DNA from: Congeria kusceri
Taxonomy: Eukaryota > Mollusca > Bivalvia > Myida > Dreissenidae
Direction of reading: 5' to 3'
Length of the DNA stretch: 64,000 nt
Assembly (NCBI GenBank): GCA_027627225.1
Contig: CM051029.1
Location: 9,158,715 to 9,222,714, forward strand
Shown here piece after piece: positions 58,198-64,000 of this stretch. How positions within the stretch are numbered: position 1 is the stretch's first letter; every line of letters begins with the position of its first letter. The notes under the pieces were generated by a model. That model was not told the origin of the DNA, searched no databases, and worked only from the letters and a program-made list of their open reading frames with translations. Position numbers and translations under genes: made by a program.

Positions 58198-60315
58198 ATG
58201 GCGTCGTCCATTTTCGTTGGAGTATTCATTATTCTCATGGTAACGTACCATCTTGCAGGTAAACAGTGTTGTCATTTTATTTACAAATATATAATAAAAA
58301 TATACATAATGCGTTTTTATAACAAATACATGCAATAAACACATCGATCAGTATACGTTGCCGTAAGCGGACTATTTCAAATGTTGAAGTTTACTTTCAG
58401 GTACATGCACAGAACAATTTGTTGCTGCTGGCAAACAAAATGTACAGTTGGTGTTTAGTTTGGGTTGGAATAATGGAGAAACAATAAAAGTTCACTGTTT
58501 CCATGGAAATAACAAAATAGGTGATTATTTGGATTTAGCTGGTATTACTTGTCAACTTCTTCCAACTAGTTCTAGTGTATACACTATGTCTTCAAATGGA
58601 GACCTTACAGAGGTGTATGTCACCATAGTATCGTTCAATAACACAACGTCGGGAAACTACAGTTGTTCTAAAGACACTGGCACTACGACAATCACCATTT
58701 GTGTTATGGACTTAGGTACACGTTTGTTTGTTTGTGTTTAACTGACTATATCATTATGGTGGTGTTATTTTTGTCAAAGCCAATATCAAAATTATGAGAA
58801 TTTGGATGTCGGTATGTTTAAAATACAGAAATATATTTGACTGTCAGCAATATGTAATGGCCTTAAATAAAGAAGTCATTGTCGTTTTCTAATATGTTTT
58901 TAATCATATTGCCAAAATAACAGTTATCGAACACTTGTGTAGAAACAACATTAAATATATATTTATAGGAATATTTTTTAATTATATTTGTTTAAAATGC
59001 GTTTAATCAGAATGTCCATTACATTGCTGCTAAAATATGTATGTTATTGTTTTAGCAACAACTGCATCGACTCCAAATGATGGAGGTAATTTCTTCTTTT
59101 TATTCGTCTATGTATTATTAATATTATTATTATTATTATTAATTTATTGTTATTATTTATTAATATTACTATTTTTATTATTATTATTATTATTATTATG
59201 ATGATGATTATTATTATTATTATTATTATTATATCTACGGTAGTACTAGTATAAGTTTATTAGTAGTAGAAGTAGCAGTAGTAGCAATTTGAAATACAAT
59301 AATGATGATGTTGATGAAGATGATGATAATGATGATGATGACGATGGTGATGATGATGATGATGATGAAAATATATGTATTGTACAATTTTTTTGATCTG
59401 GCATTCATTAATGTATGGTAGCGCTCGGCTGTTTTATTTATAACGGTTTAACGTGTAAAGCACTGATTTCACAGTCATAGAACAAATGCCCTCTAGCAAC
59501 AAGTGTCAGGAAGAATAGCGCGCTGTATAATGTTTTACACTTTGAATCACAATGACTGTGGTTCGAATCCTGCCAAGATATTTCAGGCTTTTTGTTATTT
59601 TCTTTTACTTTAACATCTCTTATTATTCTGACATTTTTTCTTTATTTTTGTTTGGTTTCATTTTTTCTTAGTTCTATTATTTTATCTACATAACAATGCA
59701 ATCACAAAGACTCTGTTTCGTTCGCAGTATCGATGCAGTTCTCTTCTGTGTCAGAATCGGGGTTGATGATGAGATTCCGTGTCATGACGTCAGTAAAATT
59801 ATCAATTAAATAAATTAAAACAAATAAATAAATTGAATACATTAAAAGTGCCTGTTTTGGGATTCGAACCCAAAACTTCACGCTTACAAACTGTTCGTAC
59901 TTACCACTGCACTACAGTTTTAACTGTTACGTATTGATGATTTAATCAATACATATTCATGTCTGAGTCTCATATCTTGGTTAGTAGCTTAAAATAGATT
60001 AACGAAAATACTCGGAATATTCATGAGTGCCAGGTTAATAAAATCGCACAATAACTGCATTTTTTTTATTGTTATACTATTATATAGATTAAAATTATAC
60101 ATATTCAAATAAATCGTTATTTTTCACTAAGCTTAAATCGCAGGACATTTCGTGTCGTTTCAGAAACCACAACTACACCAACCTCAATTGACATTACAGC
60201 CAATCGCACAACACATAATCTGATTTGGATTATTGCCCCTATTTGCATTGGAATTGTATTCATAACTGAACTTACGTGTGTGGTCTATTTCAAGATAAAA
60301 CACAAAAACGTTTAA
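58198..60315 (+). CDS. Small single-Ig transmembrane receptor
   Basis: Four exons give a 185-residue type I membrane protein in one frame. Exon 1 (58198-58258) is a signal peptide, MASSIFVGVFIILMVTYHLA. Exon 2 (58401-58715) is a V-like Ig domain with KVHCFHG, ITCQLL, SSNGDLTEVYVTI, GNYSCSK and TICVM. Exon 3 (59056-59085, 30 bp) is a short stalk, TTASTPNDG. Exon 4 (60164-60315) carries TTTTPTSIDITANRTTHN, then LIWIIAPICIGIVFITELTC, and ends VVYFKIKHKNV with TAA. All introns are phase 1 with GT/AG borders. A possible polyadenylation signal aataaa lies at 60530. The tail is very short and lacks signalling motifs, so any signalling would need a partner or one of the alternative TM exons downstream. 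Paralogue of the minus-strand gene at 2359-2839. Likely an immune-type or recognition receptor by architecture only. Confidence 0.85.
59056..59085 (+). CDS. Stalk mini-exon of the small Ig receptor
   Basis: 30 bp between tgttttag and GGAG|GTAATT. Phase 1 to 1, encoding TTASTPNDG. Its skipping would not change the frame. Confidence 0.7.
59120..59370. repeat. Triplet microsatellites (att)n and (gat)n
   Basis: Interrupted tta/att runs at 59128-59232, an agtagt patch near 59262-59285, and gatgatgat runs at 59302-59370, all inside the intron before the TM exon of the small Ig receptor. Confidence 0.9.
59500..59590 (+). repeat. tRNA-like relic (B box)
   Basis: The segment ending gactgtggttcgaatcctgcc has a good pol III B box, and a similar minus-strand one at 59855-59925 reads ttttgggttcgaatcccaaaa. 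In both the rest does not fold into a complete cloverleaf, so they look like tRNA-derived SINE or tRNA-pseudogene remnants. Confidence 0.4.
60164..60315 (+). CDS. TM exon 1 (terminal form) of the small Ig receptor
   Basis: Starts after gtcgtttcag in phase 1, encodes a Thr-rich linker with two NxT/NRT-type positions and one membrane span, and ends in a basic KIKHKNV tail with a stop. It is the only TM-type exon here with its own stop and nearby poly(A) signal. Confidence 0.82.
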
Positions 60316-61046
60316 GTTACATAAACTATAACGTGATAAATATTAATGTTTTAGTATAACGTATCTTTAAAAATATGTCCTTAGTTGATTCTCTTCTTGT
60401 AAGTTGACACTTTTTCAAACATTATATGTATTTATGTAAATAGATTACAATAATACTTTTACATAATTTAATCTTTTTTTAAGATGTATTGTATTAATGT
60501 ACATGCGTGTTTATCAATTACGTGATTAAAATAAATATACATGTATTACAATATTTTGTGTGTGGATATTTTACATGTAGCTCACCTGAACACAAACTGA
60601 ACGGTGAAATATTGGTATACAGGAACTCTCCTTCGTCGTCCGTCGGATGCCAATAAAGTTACCTGTTTTGTGAAGCATTTTTATTCAAATTGTATTGTAA
60701 ATGTTTGATAACACTTTTATATTTAATCATTCTCAAGCGCATGTGAAAAGTGGACAAACCAGTCAATTCATGACATATTATAGCTTATAAAATATTGTGC
60801 TAGTATGGTGTTCTGAGAACTTCCATCGGTCGAGTTGATTGTGCTACGTCGTAGACTGATACAAGTTCTCAGACTAGTGTAATATTCAATTTACCGTTTC
60901 CTGAATTTCATTATTTCAATTCACAAAACAAGTAACGTGATAATTTATGATACATAAATAATGTTTTATAGGATATGATTTTTGTAATGGTGACGTCATT
61001 ATGTGACGTTGAACGACTATGGCAAAACATTTGCTTTCAGACATTG

Positions 61047-61301
61047 ATCGGACCAGGGCCCATATTCACAAGGCTCCTTAGGGATAACTTGAAGAGATTT
61101 CTTAAATTCAGATAACTCCTTAAATCTGTATTTCATGTAATTGTGATTTTACATAAAAATGGTCCAAAATAGTAAATATCGCTTATGTCTTTCATATTTA
61201 ACTAATTGGAAAACATATCATTGGATTTTATATAAATTACATAGAATTCTGACTTAATTTCACCTTTGTCTAAGATATTCCTTAGGAGCTTTGTGAATAC
61301 C
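61047..61301. mobile_element. MITE-like inverted repeat (ggcccatattcacaaggctcc)
   Basis: The left end ggcccatattcacaaggctc followed by cttaggga is the imperfect reverse complement of the right end attccttaggagctttgtga followed by atacc. The interior is non-coding. It lies between the small Ig receptor and the TM-exon array, and relatives are seen near 19965-20080 and 42130-42312. Confidence 0.6.
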
Positions 61302-61619
61302 GACTTAGTAACGCTATGTTGTTGTCCCATTCAGTCTACGGCGTTTTATTCTCAGAGTGATGTGCGTTATACACTGAAGTTTAGTTTTTATAAGCAAAGG
61401 TGTAGGATAGAAATGAATTAGGACAGTTAATCAACTGGGTGTATAATAAGTCATGATGTTATTAAATTTTTATCATTTGTTCATACCGGCACCAAAACTA
61501 TTATTACTTAAGGCCAACATGTTAGCAACTGTCTGAACTCAGATGAGCGATTTGGAACGTCGTTTCACGATTATTATTTAAAATAAATAAATTTGTTTTT
61601 TACTCCCCATATAAAACAG

Positions 61620-61721
61620 GTTGGACCATACAATGCACTTTGGGCACAGTGTTTGGATGTATCGGTGTCATCTTGATGCTTGTCTGGATAAGTCTTTGTT
61701 ATAAAGAAAAAAACATGACAG
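61620..61721 (+). CDS. Alternative TM exon A
   Basis: 102 bp after tataaaacag, phase 1 to 1, encoding GWTIQCTLGTVFGCIGVI, then LMLVWISLCYKEKNMT, and ending CAG|GTACTG. It could replace exon 4 of the small Ig receptor in frame, leading to a cytoplasmic tail encoded further downstream. It might instead belong to another gene whose 5' part is the same receptor. Confidence 0.65.
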
Positions 61722-62521
61722 GTACTGTATTGAGTAGCTTTTTTACCTGTTTAAACACATGTTTTGATTTAAATAACATAATTAACGAACTTACATAAAG
61801 CATCACTGTTATTTTTAAAAACTACGCAAATTGGAATTAATATTCTTATTTTTCGGTATTTATATTCATGTAATAAGAATATCAACATGTGAATCTTTAT
61901 TTTTTATCTTGTTCTCTAAATGTTTCGGCTTACCATATACATGACTTTTAGACGTGTGTGGACCACTTACTATAAATAGTGCTATAGAACTGGCAATGTA
62001 TTTTTGTACCTCACTATTTGAAATATAATACCATTTACACATTTTGCTTTACATGCACGTGTTGTTGATTTCATCCGTTTAATATTGCTTAATACATTGC
62101 TAATTCGCAGCAGACCCTTACCTTAGCATAATTCTTGAGTCTAAAGGTAAATATGGTTTACTAACATAAGGATTGGATGAAACGTGTGCTGTGCATCGAA
62201 CCAGTACCGCTATGTTGTTGTCCCGTTCGTTCTCCGACGGCAAGTTTTGTTCTTAAAGCGATGAGGTTTATAGACTGAAGAGTTGTTTTAATAATCAAAG
62301 GCGTAAGATACAGTTAAGTAGGACAGTTAATCAACCGGATGTATACTAAGTCATGATATCATTTAATTTTCATTTTTTGTTCAAACTTTTGAACCAAACC
62401 TGTTATTACTTACGTCCTACATTTAAGCATCAGTCTGTACTCAGATGCGCGATTTGGGACATCATATCACTCGTATTATTTAAATTGTATTAGGCTTGTC
62501 GTTATTCTCTATATAAAACAG

Positions 62522-62626
62522 GTAGGGCCGCAAGATATACTCGCATCATAGGCCCTGGATTTATCGGTGTCTGCTTGTTGATTGCGATGATTGTTCTTCT
62601 TGCAGTACGTGACTATTGCAAACAAG
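62522..62626 (+). CDS. Alternative TM exon B
   Basis: 105 bp after tataaaacag, phase 1 to 1, encoding GRAARYTRIIGPGFIGVCLL, then IAMIVLLAVRDYCKQ, and ending AAG|GTACTG. It aligns with exon A around GxIGV and has an uninterrupted hydrophobic span followed by charged residues. Confidence 0.65.
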
Positions 62627-63418
62627 GTACTGTATTGGGTAGCTTATTGTTTCATGTTTGAATACATTGACGTGTTTAGATTCAAGTTACGTAACGAACA
62701 ACCAGTAATAAACACCTTCATCATTGATAAATAATATGTACATTTTAATTAGTTCAATTAATATGTTTTCTTCTTATTTATTTATTTATTTATATTCATG
62801 AACAAATATCAACATACGAAAATTTGATCTTCTACTCTAAGCGGTTTCAGGCTTACTAGTTACCTTTAAACGTGTGCGGAGCACATAATATTACTTGTGC
62901 TATAGAACTGTCAATATATATTCGTAGCTCACTTTTCGGGATATAATTCCGTTTACGCATTTTGCTTTACGTGAACATGTTGCTATGTACACACCTCATT
63001 TACAAAAGACCTACACTTATGCATTAGTTACCATGAATCAAACATTACTTTTCGACAAAAATAGTTATGGTTTGATCACATTTAAAATTGGCTGGAACGA
63101 TGGTCGGATCAGTAACACCATGATGTTGCCCCATTTGTTCTCCAACGATAAGTTTTGTCCTCAAAGCGATGTGCGTTATGAAATGAGGTTTTGATTTGAT
63201 ATAAATAAGTGTAAGATAGAAGTAATGTAGGACGGTTACTCAACTTGATGTATGTCAAGTCATGATGCCGTTCAATTGTCGTCTTTATGTTCATGCTAGC
63301 ACCATGCCTGTCCTACATATCATGTCAGCGGATGTCTGTTCTTAGATGAGCCATTTGGGATATTATTCCAAAAGTATTATTTATAATAATTTTGCATTTG
63401 ATTCCATATATAAAACAG

Positions 63419-63515
63419 CTAGTACCGCACAAACCACTGTCGGCATAGTACTTGGATCTATCGGTGACAGCTTGTTGATTGCGGCGTGTATTCCTCTTAT
63501 GACGAGGCTATACAG
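63419..63515 (+). CDS. Alternative TM exon C (possibly decayed or terminal)
   Basis: After tataaaacag it encodes ASTAQTTVGIVLGSIGDSLL, then IAACIPLMTRLYR. The CAG|GTGCTG donor position makes 97 bp, which would leave in phase 2, unlike A and B. If unspliced it reads RCCIE and stops at TAG 63529-63531. An Asp sits inside the hydrophobic span. So it is either a terminal alternative or on the way to decay. Confidence 0.5.
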
Positions 63516-64000
63516 GTGCTGTATTGAATAGCCTATTGCTACATGGTTGAATAATTGTTTATAGTTAAAGTACACAAATAGGCAATTTAAAATGTATATG
63601 CTTTCTTGTTCTGTATTTATATTCGTGTTATAACATAACTTGTGAATATTTGAACTTGTATTCTAACGGTTTCAGCCTTAACACATAGTTTTAGAAGTTT
63701 GTGGAATACTTAATGTAACTAGAACTGTAAAAAATACATTCGCATTTCACTATATGAACAATAATTCCGTTTACGTATTTTGCTTTACATGCACAGTTTG
63801 TTGATTTCAGTAGTCTAATATTGCTAAATAGACGACTGATTTGCATTTGTGCCACGAATCAAGCATGAGTCTACCGTCAAATATTAGTTATGGGTGCTAA
63901 ATTAAAATTTGGCTGAAACGAGGGGTGTAGAAGCGTGCACGTTACGTAAGCAAGTATTGTTTGTTTGTTTTTTCGAAAAATGGTTGTTGGAAGTAAACGT

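Larger units (their letters stand above)
61304..64000 (+). repeat. ~900-bp tandem repeat, each unit carrying a TM exon
   Basis: Three units start near 61304, 62204 and 63110 with (g)ctatgttgttgtcccattc-like sequence. They continue through aggacagttaatcaactg, aagtcatgatgttat and ctatataaaacag, carry an exon, and end with sequence such as tttacacattttgctttacatgcacgtg. A fourth unit has reached its middle (63540-63900) at the window edge. Exons and introns are duplicated together. Confidence 0.85.

Noticed and set aside
59855..59925. Minus-strand tRNA gene with a TGT-like anticodon
   Set aside because: The T arm and B box are good, but the acceptor and anticodon stems do not pair, so it is only a tRNA-like relic.

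Overview
The window is AT-rich eukaryotic DNA from an intron-containing animal. It most resembles a bivalve mollusc. The reasons are phase-1, one-domain-per-exon immunoglobulin (Ig) receptor genes, decayed LINE, PIF/Harbinger and Crypton-type (KIAA1958-like/DUF3504) relics, a tRNA-derived SINE, many MITE-like hairpins, and tandem repeats of the kind common in bivalve introns. The species cannot be fixed from the sequence; a heterodont bivalve is only a guess. The long spliced genes had to be rebuilt by hand from splice signals, reading phase and paralogy, so most short open frames here are not genes.

The biological core is a cluster of two Ig-receptor families arranged in opposite orientations. 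Family 1 is a small receptor (signal peptide plus one V-like Ig domain). One copy lies on the minus strand near the left end (2359-2839). A second lies on the plus strand near the right end (58198-60315), and this one has a Thr-rich stalk exon and a transmembrane (TM) exon. Signal-peptide and Ig exons have identical lengths in the two copies (61 and 315 bp). Downstream of the right-hand copy are three further TM-type exons in ~900-bp tandem repeats, with a fourth repeat running off the window, so the gene could swap membrane anchors and tails.

Family 2 is a large receptor. The copy that looks intact runs on the minus strand from 54988 to 44824. It has nine Ig exons, one fibronectin-III exon, a TM exon and three cytoplasmic exons, all joining in one continuous frame of about 1,150 codons; its signal-peptide exon was not found. 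The tail carries an ITAM-like YxxL-x7-YxxI motif plus YEDL and YVNM motifs. A plus-strand copy with matching exon order (20685-25152) is riddled with stops and frameshifts and is a pseudogene, though its ITAM-like motif survives. A third fragment (38421-40468, plus) holds only the first two Ig exons, one of them frameshifted.

Region by region: 1-2.3 kb, repeats; 2.4-2.8 kb, small Ig gene; 5.2-6.7 kb, Crypton-type pseudogene; 9.3-10.1 kb, diverged duplicate of 0.3-1.0 kb; 10.4-11.4 kb, degenerate tandem repeat; 12.4-13.0 kb, Myb/SANT-like fragment; 13.6-15.1 kb, L1-like LINE relic; 17-18 kb and 18.6-19.6 kb, tandem repeats; 20.7-25.2 kb, large-receptor pseudogene; 25-38 kb, largely gene-free with MITEs, a Harbinger relic and a SINE; 38.3-40.5 kb, receptor fragment; 44.8-55.0 kb, large receptor; 58.2-64 kb, small receptor and TM-exon array. 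No rRNA gene, intact tRNA gene or CRISPR array was seen.
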